A DNA stretch of 64,000 bases from Mycolicibacter icosiumassiliensis (lineage in GTDB: Bacteria > Actinomycetota > Actinomycetes > Mycobacteriales > Mycobacteriaceae). Numbering within the stretch: position 1 is the stretch's first letter; every line of letters begins with the position of its first letter. The stretch covers positions 1,814,719-1,878,718 of the forward strand of contig NZ_LT546166.1 of NCBI RefSeq assembly GCF_900078685.2. Direction: 5' to 3'. Below, piece after piece: positions 19,557-29,034 of this stretch. Below the pieces are notes generated by a model, which was given only the letters and a program-made list of their open reading frames with translations, did no database searches and had not been told where the DNA came from. Position numbers and translations under genes: made by a program.

Positions 19557-20960
19557 TCAGATGACCAGGACGCCCTCGGCGACGCCGAGCGCCCGCAGAT
19601 CGCGGTACCAGCGCTCGACCGGGTGCTCCTTGGTGTAGCCGTGGCCGCCGAGCAGCTGCACACCGTCCAGCCCGATCTGCATGCCCTTGTCGGTCGCGAT
19701 CCGCTTGGCCAGCGCGGCTTCGCGGATGAACGGCAGCCCCTGCTCGCACCGCGACGCGCCGCGCCAGGTCAGCAGCCGCAGGCCGTCGAGCTCGATGGCG
19801 ATGTTGGCGCACATGAACGCCACCGACTGGCGGTTGGCGATCGGCTCGCCGAACGCCTCGCGCTCCTTGATGTAGGGCATCACGTGGTCGAGCACCGCGT
19901 GGCTGGTGCCAACCGCCAGCGCGGCCCAGCCCAGCCGGGACAGCGCGATGGCCTGCGAGTAGTCCGAATCGGTCGCGGCTTCCTCGCCGAGGCGGGCGTT
20001 CAGCGGCACCGACACCTGGTTCAGCTCGAGCTGGCCCAAAGCGGCGGCGCGCAGACCCATGCTGGGGTTGGCCTTCACCGTGAGGCCGGGCGTCGAGGAC
20101 TCGACGATGAACAGCGCCGGCTTGCCGTTGAGTTGGGCGGCCACGATGAACAGCTCGGCATCGGTGGCGGCCACCACCAATGACTTCACGCCGTCGAGCC
20201 GGTAGCCGCTGGGGGTGCGCACCGCGGTCGTCTTGAGGTTGGTCGGGTCGAACAACGGCTGCGGCTCGACAATCGCGACACAGGCCTGTGGGACTTTGTC
20301 GCCGGCGAACTCGGGCAGGTAGGTGGCCTGCTGGTCGGCGCTGCCCCAGTGGGTCAACGCCGAAGCCACCCCGCCGGGGGCCAGGATCGGCAGCGCCAGG
20401 CCCATGTCGCCGTAGCCCAGCGCCTCGGCGACCAGCACGTTGGTGACCGCGGAACGGTGTGCGGCGATCCCGTCGAACTCCTCCGGGATGTTGATCGCCG
20501 TGATGCCCAGTTCGGCGGCCTTGCCGAGCAGCTCGCGCGGGTAGTCAAGGGCCTCGTCGGCATCGTGGGCCGCCGGCCGCAGCAGCTCGGCCGCGAACTC
20601 TTCGACCGTGTCGATGATCATCTGCTGGTCGTCATCGGGGGTCAGGTCGAAGTAGTCAGCGCCTTTGGCGCCGCCGGGGGCGCTGAGCCGCGCCGGTGGC
20701 TTGCCCAGGCCCTGGACCCTCTTGAACTGGCGGGGGGAGGCTCCGGCGACGGAGAACACCGTCTTGACGCCGTAGTTCAGCCCTTTGTTGAGCGGCTGCC
20801 GCAGGCCGTAGCGGTCCAGGAAGTCCTGGCTGACCAGTGGGGTGACGAACGACAGTGCGGCCGCGATCGGGCTGCGCTTGTAGGGAACCGACCCGACGCC
20901 GCTGGCGCGGCTGTTGAGCCGGACCTTCGAGCCGTTGGTGGCGGGGGCGATATCAGTCAT
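19557..20960 (-). CDS. fadE24: Acyl-CoA dehydrogenase FadE24
   Basis: The 467-residue acyl-CoA dehydrogenase homologue has an N-terminal extension of about 80 residues and a body with GITAINIPEEFDG and a C-terminal LLGGHGYTKEHPVERWYRD. The length equals that recalled for FadE24 of M. tuberculosis (about 468). GAGG lies 11 bases before the ATG. It is first in the fadE24-fadE23 operon, behind a double palindrome at 21000-21031. Confidence 0.88.
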   Translation of the reverse strand: MTDIAPATNGSKVRLNSRASGVGSVPYKRSPIAAALSFVTPLVSQDFLDRYGLRQPLNKGLNYGVKTVFSVAGASPRQFKRVQGLGKPPARLSAPGGAKGADYFDLTPDDDQQMIIDTVEEFAAELLRPAAHDADEALDYPRELLGKAAELGITAINIPEEFDGIAAHRSAVTNVLVAEALGYGDMGLALPILAPGGVASALTHWGSADQQATYLPEFAGDKVPQACVAIVEPQPLFDPTNLKTTAVRTPSGYRLDGVKSLVVAATDAELFIVAAQLNGKPALFIVESSTPGLTVKANPSMGLRAAALGQLELNQVSVPLNARLGEEAATDSDYSQAIALSRLGWAALAVGTSHAVLDHVMPYIKEREAFGEPIANRQSVAFMCANIAIELDGLRLLTWRGASRCEQGLPFIREAALAKRIATDKGMQIGLDGVQLLGGHGYTKEHPVERWYRDLRALGVAEGVLVI

Positions 20961-20999
20961 GTCAGAGCCTCACTCGATGGAAGGTATCGATGAGGCTAC

Positions 21000-21031
21000 C
21001 TTACTCCGAAGTAAGATGACTCAGAAGTAAG
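21000..21031. promoter_or_regulatory. Tandem operator half-sites upstream of fadE24
   Basis: CTTACTCCGAAGTAAG (21000-21015) has perfect 6-bp arms. TGACTCAGAAGTAAG (21017-21031) repeats the pattern with one mismatch, its centre 16 bp away. Two adjacent dyads about 40 bp upstream of the start codon suggest cooperative binding of a TetR-type acyl-CoA sensor. The protein is not identifiable here. Confidence 0.6.
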
Positions 21032-21063
21032 GTGTGACCAAGTCCTCAGCCGCCGGACGCCGA

Positions 21064-21864
21064 CTACTCCGGGGTCAAAGCCGCCAGCACCTGCTGGTGC
21101 AGGGCGGGGTTGGCGGCCACGGCGCAGTTGCCATGTGGACCGGGGTTACCGGACAGGTCGGTGAACACCCCGCCCGCCTCGCGCACCAGGATGTCGACGG
21201 CGGCCAGATCCCACACCGACACCGCCGGCTCGATGGCTGCGTCCACGGCGCCCTCGGCGACCAAGCAGTACGCCCAGAAATCGCCGTAGGAGCGTGCCCG
21301 CCACACCGACTCGGTCAGACCCAGGAATTGCTCCCGCAGGCCGCGCGGCCCCCAGTAGTTCAGTCCGGCGAAGGTCAGGCTGGCCGAGCCCACATCGGCC
21401 ACCGAGGACACCGACAGCCGTCGGGCCGGCGCGCCGGCGACGGACCCGAATGCGCCCTGACCGCGCGTCGCCCACCAGCGCCGGTGCAACGCCGGGGCGC
21501 TGACCACCCCGAGAATCGGTACGCCGTCCTCAAGCAACGCGATCAGGGTGGCCCACACCGGCACCCCACGCACGAAATTCTTGGTGCCGTCGATCGGGTC
21601 GATGATCCATTGGCGCCCAGTGAAAGTGGCGGTGCCACCGAATTCCTCGCCGAGGATCTGGTCGTCGGCACGCTCGGCGACCAACACCTCACGCAGTGCG
21701 GTTTCGACCGCCTGGTCGGCGTCGGTCACCGGGGTCAGGTCGGGCTTGGTGTCGACCCGCAGGTCGAGCGCTCCGAACCGCGCCAGAGTGATTTCGTCGG
21801 CCCGGTCGGCCAGGGCAAGGGCCAGCGTGAGGTCCTCATCGAGATTGTCGTTGATCTGCGCCAT
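21064..21864 (-). CDS. hisN: Histidinol-phosphatase / inositol-monophosphatase family protein
   Basis: The 266-residue Mg2+-dependent phosphatase has the signatures [15 protein letters not shown] near residue 84 and [15 protein letters not shown] near residue 208, which hold the metal ligands. The position next to fadE24 matches Rv3137, annotated as HisN, the last-but-one step of histidine synthesis. ATG 21864 ([12 protein letters not shown]) fits family length; 14 more upstream codons are open. It is divergent from the small membrane gene at 21888. Confidence 0.85.
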   Translation of the reverse strand: MAQINDNLDEDLTLALALADRADEITLARFGALDLRVDTKPDLTPVTDADQAVETALREVLVAERADDQILGEEFGGTATFTGRQWIIDPIDGTKNFVRGVPVWATLIALLEDGVPILGVVSAPALHRRWWATRGQGAFGSVAGAPARRLSVSSVADVGSASLTFAGLNYWGPRGLREQFLGLTESVWRARSYGDFWAYCLVAEGAVDAAIEPAVSVWDLAAVDILVREAGGVFTDLSGNPGPHGNCAVAANPALHQQVLAALTPE

Positions 21865-21887
21865 GGCGAAAGTCCTACCATGACCGC

Positions 21888-22211
21888 ATGTGGGAGTTCG
21901 GAGCACTGCTGTTGCTACTGGCGGTTCTGGCGGTGTTTCTGGCGCCGCGGTTCCTGCGCTCGGGGCCGGGTGCGGGCGCCCAGGAGGGCACCGTGCTGGT
22001 CACCGGCGTCAGCCCGCGGCCCGAGGCAACCGGCGCGCAATACGTCACCATCACCGGCGTCCTGCATGGGCCCACCATCGATGAGCACGAGGTCTACCAG
22101 CGGTACTCGGTCGACGTCGACAACTGGCCCAGCATCGGCGATCTGCTGCCGGTGGTGTACTCGCCGCGAAACCCCGACAACTGGAATCTGGTCCCGGCCG
22201 TAGGGAATTGA
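21888..22211 (+). CDS. Small single-pass membrane protein
   Basis: The 107-residue protein has one N-terminal membrane segment ([19 protein letters not shown]) and a soluble beta-rich domain resembling DUF3592-type proteins. It is divergent from hisN, with only 23 bp between the start codons. I do not recognise a specific function. Confidence 0.75.
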   Translation: MWEFGALLLLLAVLAVFLAPRFLRSGPGAGAQEGTVLVTGVSPRPEATGAQYVTITGVLHGPTIDEHEVYQRYSVDVDNWPSIGDLLPVVYSPRNPDNWNLVPAVGN

Positions 22212-22305
22212 CGACCGCGATCGTGAGCTGATGGGCAACGGGGGGTGAGCTGTGGGCCCGCTGGCAGATCGGCGCGGGCAGCGGACCTTCTTCAGTGTTG
22301 TGGGC

Positions 22306-22322
22306 TAACGTTGACGACGTTA
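22306..22322. promoter_or_regulatory. Palindrome at the start of the next gene
   Basis: TAACGT (22306-22311) and ACGTTA (22317-22322) form a perfect inverted repeat with a 5-bp spacer. The last base of the right arm is the first base of the ATG. It could be an operator overlapping translation initiation. Confidence 0.4.
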
Positions 22323-22759
22323 TGCGCCCACGGCAGCTGAATCTGCATCTCGCGCTGCGGCATCTCATCGGTGCCGCGGTGGCTGTCGCATGGGTGCTTG
22401 GCGCCGTGTCGTGCTGCCACATGGCGCAATCGGGGAACCACATGCCCCAGATGCCTGCCGCGTCGATGAGCGCGGTCGGACACGCCGCCGCGCACCACGC
22501 GGTCGCTGTCGCCGAACACGGTGCCGTTCTGACCCATCTGTGCACTCACCGGTGCTCTGACGTGGGCGTGGCTGTCCTACAGGCGTGCCAGGTGACCGGC
22601 TTTGTCGCGCTGATCGTCATCGTGGCAATGGCGGCGGTGGCCGTTCCGTTGGCGGGCCCGGTCGTGGCGGGAACGCGAGATCCCCCGATCCCGATCCGGC
22701 CGTTCAATCAATACCTCGGTCGAAACATCCTGGACCGGATCTGCATCTGTCGTTGCTGA
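22322..22759 (+). CDS. Met/His/Cys-rich small membrane protein
   Basis: The 145-residue protein has two hydrophobic segments (about residues 13-33 and 95-117). Between them is a loop rich in His, Met and Cys (CCHMAQSGNHMPQM, then HAAAHHAV and HLCTHRC), and the tail ends CICRC. It resembles the DUF6153 group. The loop suggests metal binding, perhaps copper, which is an inference. It heads a plus-strand group with the oxidase and the DUF4396 gene. A TTG at 22295 would add 9 residues. Confidence 0.7.
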   Translation: MRPRQLNLHLALRHLIGAAVAVAWVLGAVSCCHMAQSGNHMPQMPAASMSAVGHAAAHHAVAVAEHGAVLTHLCTHRCSDVGVAVLQACQVTGFVALIVIVAMAAVAVPLAGPVVAGTRDPPIPIRPFNQYLGRNILDRICICRC

Positions 22760-22867
22760 TAGGTCAGCGCTAGAGCGGTGCGCGATATTCGCGCCCGCCG
22801 TCTGTCGCTGTCCCTATTCATCTGCCGCGCAACGGTCGCGGCGCACGACACAGAATCGAGAAACCTC

Positions 22868-24004
22868 ATGAACAATGCGCGCTATATTCCTGCGCCCACA
22901 TCCAGCCGGCCGAAGGCACTGATCATCGGCGCCGGCGTAAGCGGACTGACGTCAGCACTCGTGCTTGCCCGACGGGGCTGGAGCGTCACCGTGGCATCCG
23001 ATCGATTCGGCTCGGACACGGTGTCGACCGTGGCGGGTGCCCTGTGGGAGTGGCCGCCGTCGGTGTGCGGCCGTCATCACGAACAGACGACGCTGACCCG
23101 ATCGACCGACTGGGCGGTGCACTCCTACCGCTACTTCGCTCAACTGGCCGCCAACCCGCACACCGGCGTGAGTCTGCGGCCAGCGGTGTTCTACTTCCGC
23201 CGGCCGATCGAAGAAATTCCCGACGAATTCGACAAGATGACCCAGATCGAGCAGCGCATTCCGGGATTCGTACACGACGCCGCACTCATCGGTGCGCACG
23301 GAGTCAACCCGGATGCCGGCGTCGTCGACGCCTATTCGTACCTGGCGCCGACGGTCGACACCGACAGGTACCTGTCGTGGCTCACCGACGCGGTGGTCAA
23401 GGCCGGTGCATCGCTCATCCGCCACCGTGTCCGCGGATCGCTGGCCCAGCAGGAGGATTTCCTGCTCGCCCGCCACGGTGCGCAGGTCATTATCAACTGC
23501 GCGGGTCTCGGCGGTGGCGAACTGGGCGACGACACAACGATGGATCCGCACCGTGGCGCCTTGCTGCGGGTGATTAACGACGGCTCCACCATGCCGCAGA
23601 TCACGGCGGCCCACGCGGTCGCCCACGACGTCGGAACCCACGACCAAAATATGATCTTCATCGTTCCCCGGGGCGCCGACCGGCTGTTGCTCGGCGGACT
23701 GGTGGAGCCCGGTCAGTACGACACCGCGCTGACGTGGGAGGGCTATCCGCCGCTGCGGGAGATGCTGGAACGCTGCACCGAGTTCCTGCCGGCATTACAC
23801 CGGGCCCGACTGGATCCGGCCGACCCACTACGGGTGGGTCTGCGGCCGTTCCGCAAGGACGGCGTCCGGTTAGAAGCCCAACCCGGCACCCGCATCCTGC
23901 ACAACTACGGCCACGGCGGTGCAGGTGTCAGCCTCTCCTGGGGGTGCGCCGAAGCGGTCGCCGAGCAGGCCGAGCTCGTTGTCGCGGGGGAGGTCGTCGC
24001 ATGA
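22868..24004 (+). CDS. FAD-dependent oxidoreductase, D-amino-acid oxidase family
   Basis: The 378-residue flavoprotein has the N-terminal ADP-binding motif LIIGAGVSGLTSALVLARRGW. The DAO-family C-terminus contains VGLRPFRKDGVRLE and NYGHGGAGVSLSWG. D-amino-acid oxidases deaminate D-amino acids and release H2O2 and ammonia. I chose ATG 22868 (MNNARYIP), although the frame is open from 22778. Its stop overlaps the start of the DUF4396 gene (ATGA), so the two are coupled. Confidence 0.88.
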   Translation: MNNARYIPAPTSSRPKALIIGAGVSGLTSALVLARRGWSVTVASDRFGSDTVSTVAGALWEWPPSVCGRHHEQTTLTRSTDWAVHSYRYFAQLAANPHTGVSLRPAVFYFRRPIEEIPDEFDKMTQIEQRIPGFVHDAALIGAHGVNPDAGVVDAYSYLAPTVDTDRYLSWLTDAVVKAGASLIRHRVRGSLAQQEDFLLARHGAQVIINCAGLGGGELGDDTTMDPHRGALLRVINDGSTMPQITAAHAVAHDVGTHDQNMIFIVPRGADRLLLGGLVEPGQYDTALTWEGYPPLREMLERCTEFLPALHRARLDPADPLRVGLRPFRKDGVRLEAQPGTRILHNYGHGGAGVSLSWGCAEAVAEQAELVVAGEVVA

Positions 24005-24720
24005 ACTGCCCCGAACACGCCGGCATGGCGGGGATGGCCGACATGACCGGGGCACCGGCATGGGTGACCGCGACCGGCTGGGTCGTCACCACCATCGGGG
24101 TCCTCGTCGCGCTCGTCATGCTCGCCGACATCTACCTGGGCCGGTATCGCCAACCGATACCGGCGATGGAAGCCGTATGGGCCATCACCGCGATCTATGC
24201 AGGTCCGCTGGCGCTGTGGGCCTATTACCGATGGGGACGCCCGTCCACGCCCCGATGGCAGCAGCAGCACGGAGGCAGTCCCAAGTTGGGGCGGCCGGCC
24301 GCCGTGGCGCTGCAAACCATCCCGGGCGGTGCGGCCTCGTTCATCGGGCACGCGATAGCGGTGCCGATCGTCATGGGGACCGGCATGACCATTGCGGGCA
24401 GGGCGGTGTGGCCGATGATCTTGCTGATCGCGGTCTTCGCGCTGCCGTTGCTGATCGCCTTCGAATACCACGCGTTGGCGCTCTCCGCCGACGCGGTGTC
24501 GGCGGGTGACCGGCTGCGCAAAGCGGTGCGAATCTCGGTGCCGGCGATCCTGGCATTCGACGCCGGTATGGGCGCCATCATGCTGCTGGTGGCCTTCGTG
24601 TTGCACTACGACCACGCGACGATGGCGTTCTGGCTGCTTATGTGGGTGGGAATGCTGTTGGGCTTCCTGACGGCGTATCCGATCATCTGGCGACTGGTCG
24701 GGGCCGAGGCCGACCGGTAA
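24001..24720 (+). CDS. DUF4396 domain-containing membrane protein
   Basis: The 239-residue protein has an N-terminal MNCPEHAGMAGMADM stretch rich in Met, His and Cys, and about six membrane segments. The DUF4396-type region near residue 100 reads GRPAAVALQTIPGGAASFIGH. It is coupled to the upstream oxidase by ATGA. The function of the family is unknown; the Met-rich head suggests metal binding. Its stop abuts the stop of fprA. Confidence 0.8.
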   Translation: MNCPEHAGMAGMADMTGAPAWVTATGWVVTTIGVLVALVMLADIYLGRYRQPIPAMEAVWAITAIYAGPLALWAYYRWGRPSTPRWQQQHGGSPKLGRPAAVALQTIPGGAASFIGHAIAVPIVMGTGMTIAGRAVWPMILLIAVFALPLLIAFEYHALALSADAVSAGDRLRKAVRISVPAILAFDAGMGAIMLLVAFVLHYDHATMAFWLLMWVGMLLGFLTAYPIIWRLVGAEADR

Positions 24721-26169
24721 TTACCGCGAGTGTGACTCCGGCACCGGCACCGAGTAGCCCGTCAGGTCGCCGGAGTCACACTCGGGGCAGAACTCGCCGA
24801 CGCCCGGCGCGTGTCCGATCCGCAGCATCTCGGCGACGTTGGCCAGCTTGACCCGGGGCCGGCCATGCGGCTCACCGGTAGAGCGCTCGTGGGCGTCGAT
24901 CAGCTGCCAGTGCTCGGCGGTGACCAGTTCCGGTTGGCGAGACAGCAGCCACCGGTGCAGTTGCGCGTCGTAGTCGGCGTCGACGTCGGGAAGCTCGGTA
25001 GCGGCCAGATCCGCGGCGAGCGTGTCGACGGTGGCCTGCGAATCGCTCTTGTTGGAACCGATCACCCCCGAGGGCCCACGCTTGATCCAGCCAACCACGT
25101 ACTGATTGCTGGTGCCTTCGATGCGCCCGTCGGTGTGCGGAATGGTGCAGCTGCGTTCGTCGAACGGCAAGCCCGGCATCGGCACCCCGCGATATCCGAC
25201 CGAGCGCACCACCAACTGGGCGGGCAGAACCTCACGCTCGCCGGTGTCGTGGGCACTGACACGGCCCTGCTCGTCGGTCCTCAGCTCGTTGCGACCTAAC
25301 ACGATTTCCTCGACCCGGCCCTCGCCGCGAATCTCGATCGGCGACGTGCAGAACCGGAATACGATCCGGCGATGACCCGGGCGCAACGGGCGTCCGACAT
25401 AGGTGCGCAGCACCTTGACGTTCTGCTTGGGATGCTTGGCGGCCGCCTCGATGTCCTCGTCGGTGATGCCGGCGAACTCGGCGGCGTCGATCACCACGTC
25501 GACATCGTCGAGACCCTTGAGGTCGCCGAGTTCGCGTAGCTCCGGGCTGGTGAACGTGGCCTGCAGCGGGCCGCGCCGACCGACGATCACCACCTCCTCG
25601 ATGCCGCGCGGACCGAGCAGGTCCAGCGCGTGGTCGGCGATGTCGGTGCGGCGCAGTTCGTCGGGCTGACTGACCAGAATGCGGGCCACATCCAGGGCGA
25701 CATTGCCGTTGCCCACCACAATGGCGCGCTTGCAGCTCAGATCGGGTGCGTGGTCGGCGAAGTGCGGGTGAGCGTTGTACCAGCCGACGAAGTCGACCGC
25801 GGCGACGCTGCCGGGAAGATTCTCTCCGGGAATGCCCAGGTGCCGATTCGACTGCGCGCCGATCGCGTAGATCACCGCGTCGTAGCGCTCGGCGAGTTCC
25901 TCGGGCAGCACGTGCTCGCCGACCGTGACGTTGCCGTAGAACCGGAACCGAGGATCGGCGGCGGTCTTCTCGAACTGCGCACTGATCGACTTGATCTTCG
26001 GATGATCGGGCGCCACCCCCGAGCGCACCAGGCCCCACGGCGTCGGCAGCATCTCCAGCATGTCGACGCGCACGTCGACCTCACCGCCGGCAGCCAGCTT
26101 GAGCAGCGATGCCGCAGCGAAATAGCCGGAGGGGCCGGAGCCGACGATCGCGACGTGGTAGGGCCGCAT
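24721..26169 (-). CDS. fprA: NADPH-ferredoxin reductase FprA
   Basis: The 482-residue adrenodoxin-reductase-type flavoprotein passes electrons from NADPH to ferredoxins and so to cytochromes P450. The FAD motif [18 protein letters not shown], the [19 protein letters not shown] stretch and the NADPH site [15 protein letters not shown] are clear. The last 25 or so residues extend beyond the M. tuberculosis protein as I recall it and contain CPECDSG. It is divergent from prfB, as in M. tuberculosis. Confidence 0.93.
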   Translation of the reverse strand: MRPYHVAIVGSGPSGYFAAASLLKLAAGGEVDVRVDMLEMLPTPWGLVRSGVAPDHPKIKSISAQFEKTAADPRFRFYGNVTVGEHVLPEELAERYDAVIYAIGAQSNRHLGIPGENLPGSVAAVDFVGWYNAHPHFADHAPDLSCKRAIVVGNGNVALDVARILVSQPDELRRTDIADHALDLLGPRGIEEVVIVGRRGPLQATFTSPELRELGDLKGLDDVDVVIDAAEFAGITDEDIEAAAKHPKQNVKVLRTYVGRPLRPGHRRIVFRFCTSPIEIRGEGRVEEIVLGRNELRTDEQGRVSAHDTGEREVLPAQLVVRSVGYRGVPMPGLPFDERSCTIPHTDGRIEGTSNQYVVGWIKRGPSGVIGSNKSDSQATVDTLAADLAATELPDVDADYDAQLHRWLLSRQPELVTAEHWQLIDAHERSTGEPHGRPRVKLANVAEMLRIGHAPGVGEFCPECDSGDLTGYSVPVPESHSR

Positions 26170-26265
26170 CCTCGAACCTTCTTTCCTGTCGGAAGTCGTT
26201 CATGCACCCGCGTAACCCCGATGCTAGAGGTCGCACGCCAATGGTCGCCGGTAACCTCGATAAAC

Positions 26266-27381
26266 GTGGAACCAGACCGCCAGCCCGACATCGCCGCCCT
26301 CGACACCACTTTGACCACGGTGGAGCGGGTGCTGGATGTCGACGGACTGCGCAGCCGTATCACCGACCTCGAGCGCGAGGCTTCCGACCCGAATCTGTGG
26401 GATGACCAGACGCGCGCCCAGAAGGTGACCAGCGAGCTGTCACACGCCCAGGCCGAGTTGCGCCGGGTGGAGGAGCTGCGCCAACGCGTCGACGACCTCC
26501 CGGTGCTCTACGAGTTGGCGGCTGAAGAAACCGGCGTGAGCCAGACTGAAGCGGTCGCCGACGCCGACGCCGAACTGGCCAAGCTGCGCGAGGACATCGA
26601 CGCCATGGAAGTGCGCACCCTGCTCTCGGGTGAGTACGACGAGCGCGAGGCGCTGGTGACGATCCGTTCCGGTGCGGGCGGTGTGGACGCCGCGGACTGG
26701 GCCGAGATGCTGATGCGGATGTACATCCGCTGGGCCGAGCAGCATAAGTACGGCGTCGAGGTGTTCGACACCTCCTACGCCGAAGAGGCCGGGATCAAGA
26801 GCGCCACGTTCGCGGTCCACGCGCCTTTCGCCTACGGCACCCTCTCGGTGGAGCAGGGCACCCACCGGCTGGTGCGAATCAGCCCTTTCGACAACCAGGG
26901 GCGCCGGCAGACGTCGTTCGCCGAGGTCGAGGTGCTGCCGGTGGTGGAGACCACCGACCACATCGACATCCCCGAGGGCGATGTCCGGGTCGATGTCTAT
27001 CGCTCCAGCGGCCCGGGTGGTCAGTCGGTGAACACCACCGACTCGGCGGTGCGGCTCACCCACATCCCCACCGGGATCGTCGTCACCTGTCAGAACGAAA
27101 AATCGCAGTTGCAGAACAAGGTTTCGGCGATGCGGGTGCTGCAGGCCAAGCTGATGGAACGCAAGCGGTCCGAAGAGCGCGCCGAGATGGACGCGCTTAA
27201 GGGCGACGGCGGCAGCTCGTGGGGCAACCAGATGCGCTCCTATGTGCTGCACCCGTACCAGATGGTCAAGGACCTGCGTACCGAGTACGAAGTCGGCAAC
27301 CCGGCCGCGGTGCTCGACGGTGACATCGACGGATTCCTCGAGGCCGGAATCCGGTGGCGCAACAGGCCCGAAGGCGACTAA
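26266..27381 (+). CDS. prfB: Peptide chain release factor 2
   Basis: The 371-residue class I release factor recognises UGA and UAA stops. It contains the stop-recognition tripeptide SPF in [13 protein letters not shown] and the peptide-release motif [18 protein letters not shown]. The frame is continuous, so there is no programmed +1 frameshift. I chose GTG 26266 by alignment to the family ([12 protein letters not shown]). It is divergent from fprA and heads the prfB-ftsX-smpB run. Confidence 0.95.
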   Translation: MEPDRQPDIAALDTTLTTVERVLDVDGLRSRITDLEREASDPNLWDDQTRAQKVTSELSHAQAELRRVEELRQRVDDLPVLYELAAEETGVSQTEAVADADAELAKLREDIDAMEVRTLLSGEYDEREALVTIRSGAGGVDAADWAEMLMRMYIRWAEQHKYGVEVFDTSYAEEAGIKSATFAVHAPFAYGTLSVEQGTHRLVRISPFDNQGRRQTSFAEVEVLPVVETTDHIDIPEGDVRVDVYRSSGPGGQSVNTTDSAVRLTHIPTGIVVTCQNEKSQLQNKVSAMRVLQAKLMERKRSEERAEMDALKGDGGSSWGNQMRSYVLHPYQMVKDLRTEYEVGNPAAVLDGDIDGFLEAGIRWRNRPEGD

Positions 27382-27385
27382 GCGC

Positions 27386-28288
27386 ATGGTTTTGGCCTTC
27401 TCACCGGGACAACGCTGGCACGACTTGTGGCGCGGTGAGATCGGCGAGTGGGTCATCACCAAGGGCTTACGGATCGCCCTGCTGCTGATCGGCGCGGCGC
27501 TGGCATCGCGGTTCATCACTTGGGCGGCGCGCCGCGTCACCCGGCGTTTGGAACGCGGCTTTGCGGCCAGCGACGCGCTGGTGCGCTCGGAGGCCTCCAA
27601 GCACCGCCAGGCAGTCGCCTCGGTGATCTCGTGGGTGTCGGTGGTGCTGCTGTGCGTGATGGTCGCCGTCCAGATCACCAGCATCCTCGACATTCCGGTC
27701 GGCTCGCTGGTGGGGCCGGCCGCGGTGCTCGGTGGCGCGATCGGTTTCGGCGCCCAAAAACTGGTGCAGGACCTGCTGAGCGGGTTCTTCATCATCACCG
27801 AAAAGCAGTACGGCTTCGGCGATCTGGTGCAGCTGTCCATGGCGGGAGCACCGACTGAGGCGCTCGGGACCGTCGAGGAGGTCACGCTGCGGGTGACGAA
27901 GCTGCGCACCCCCAACGGCGAGGTCTACAACGTGCCGAACGGCAACATCGTCCGGTCGCTCAACCTGTCCAAGGACTGGGCGCGCGCCGTCGTCGACATC
28001 CCGGTGCCCACCAGCGCCGACCTGACCCGGGTCAACGAGGTGCTGCACCAGGTGTGTGAGAACGCCCGCGAGGCCGACGCCCCGCTGCGAGATCTGCTGC
28101 TGGACCAGCCATCGATCATGGGGGTGGAGAGCATCGAGCTCGGTGTCGTCAACCTGCGGATGGTGGCCCGCACCCTGCCCGGGAAGCAATTCGAAGTGGG
28201 ACGCCGGCTGCGCATCCAGGTGGTGCGGGCACTGGCGTCGGCCGGCGTCGTGACCGCCGGTGATGTGAAGCCGGTGGAGACACTGTGA
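27386..28288 (+). CDS. Mechanosensitive ion channel family protein (MscS type)
   Basis: The 300-residue membrane protein has hydrophobic segments near residues 24-40 and 75-95. A pore-lining helix AVLGGAIGFGAQKLVQDLLSGFF is followed by the cytoplasmic beta domain containing PNGEVYNVPNGNIV. These are MscS hallmarks. It starts 4 bp after the prfB stop and its end overlaps the next GTG. It corresponds in position to Rv3104c. Confidence 0.88.
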   Translation: MVLAFSPGQRWHDLWRGEIGEWVITKGLRIALLLIGAALASRFITWAARRVTRRLERGFAASDALVRSEASKHRQAVASVISWVSVVLLCVMVAVQITSILDIPVGSLVGPAAVLGGAIGFGAQKLVQDLLSGFFIITEKQYGFGDLVQLSMAGAPTEALGTVEEVTLRVTKLRTPNGEVYNVPNGNIVRSLNLSKDWARAVVDIPVPTSADLTRVNEVLHQVCENAREADAPLRDLLLDQPSIMGVESIELGVVNLRMVARTLPGKQFEVGRRLRIQVVRALASAGVVTAGDVKPVETL

Positions 28289-28686
28289 AACTCAGCATCA
28301 GAAAGCCCGATGACACCCCGGAGCAGCCAGAGGCGGCGGCCGGCAAGCGGTGGAAATGGCCGGCGTATCTGTTCGGCGGCCGGGTCCGCACCTCCACGGT
28401 GGTGCTGATCATTGCCTTCCTCGGAGTGTGGTGGGTCTACGACACCTACCGGGAGGAGCCGAAGCCGCCGCCGGCCCCGCAGGTTGTGCCGCCGGGATTT
28501 ATCCCCGACCCGGCCTATACCTGGGTGCCGCGTACCAAACTGCAGCAGCCGCCGGTCACCGTCACCGAGACCGTCAGCGGCAGGTGCTCGGATGCGTGTT
28601 TCAGGACTTCCGGTTATTGCAGCAGAAGACCGTGTTCGAGAACGTCGCGTTCGCCCTCGAGGTCATCGGCAAGAAACCGGGGATGA
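28285..28686 (+). CDS. Proline-rich single-pass membrane protein, 3' end replaced by ftsE sequence
   Basis: Residues 1-96 look like the Rv3103c-type protein. They comprise a charged N-terminus, one membrane segment ([19 protein letters not shown]), a Pro-rich region and [19 protein letters not shown]. After about 28575 the frame runs through ftsE sequence in the wrong frame, giving a Cys/Arg/Ser-rich tail ([19 protein letters not shown]) with no family meaning. The normal C-terminus appears to be lost to the same deletion that beheads ftsE. Confidence 0.7.
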   Translation: MKLSIRKPDDTPEQPEAAAGKRWKWPAYLFGGRVRTSTVVLIIAFLGVWWVYDTYREEPKPPPAPQVVPPGFIPDPAYTWVPRTKLQQPPVTVTETVSGRCSDACFRTSGYCSRRPCSRTSRSPSRSSARNRG

Positions 28687-29033
28687 TCAACCGGGTTGTC
28701 CCCGAGGTTCTGGAGATGGTCGGGCTGTCCGGTAAAGCGAATCGGCTGCCGGGCGAGCTGTCCGGCGGTGAGCAACAGCGGGTGGCGATCGCCCGGGCCT
28801 TCGTCAACCGGCCCCTGGTGCTGCTGGCCGACGAACCGACCGGAAACCTCGACCCGGAAACAAGTGAGGACATCATGGATCTGCTGGAGCGGATCAACCG
28901 CACCGGAACCACGGTGCTGATGGCGACCCACGACCACCACATCGTCGACTCGATGCGCCAGCGTGTCGTCGAACTGTCACTGGGGCGGCTGGTGCGCGAC
29001 GAACAGCGCGGCGTCTACGGAATGGACCGCTGA
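28578..29033 (+). pseudogene. ftsE: Cell-division ATP-binding protein FtsE, missing N-terminal ~80 residues
   Basis: From [17 protein letters not shown] onward this is a canonical FtsE ABC ATPase. It keeps the signature [15 protein letters not shown], the Walker B region VLLADEPTG and the switch ATHDHH, and ends MDRxx-stop just before ftsX. The whole N-terminal part with the Walker A (P-loop) is absent. Upstream sequence belongs to the preceding membrane gene. A GTG at 28584 could start a 149-residue fragment, which could not bind ATP normally. Either a true deletion of at least about 240 bp or an assembly collapse explains this. Confidence 0.9.
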
Positions 29034-29034
29034 C

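Noticed and set aside
26266-27381. Programmed frameshift in prfB
   Set aside because: The gene is open from its start through the GGQ motif and has no in-frame UGA near codon 25.
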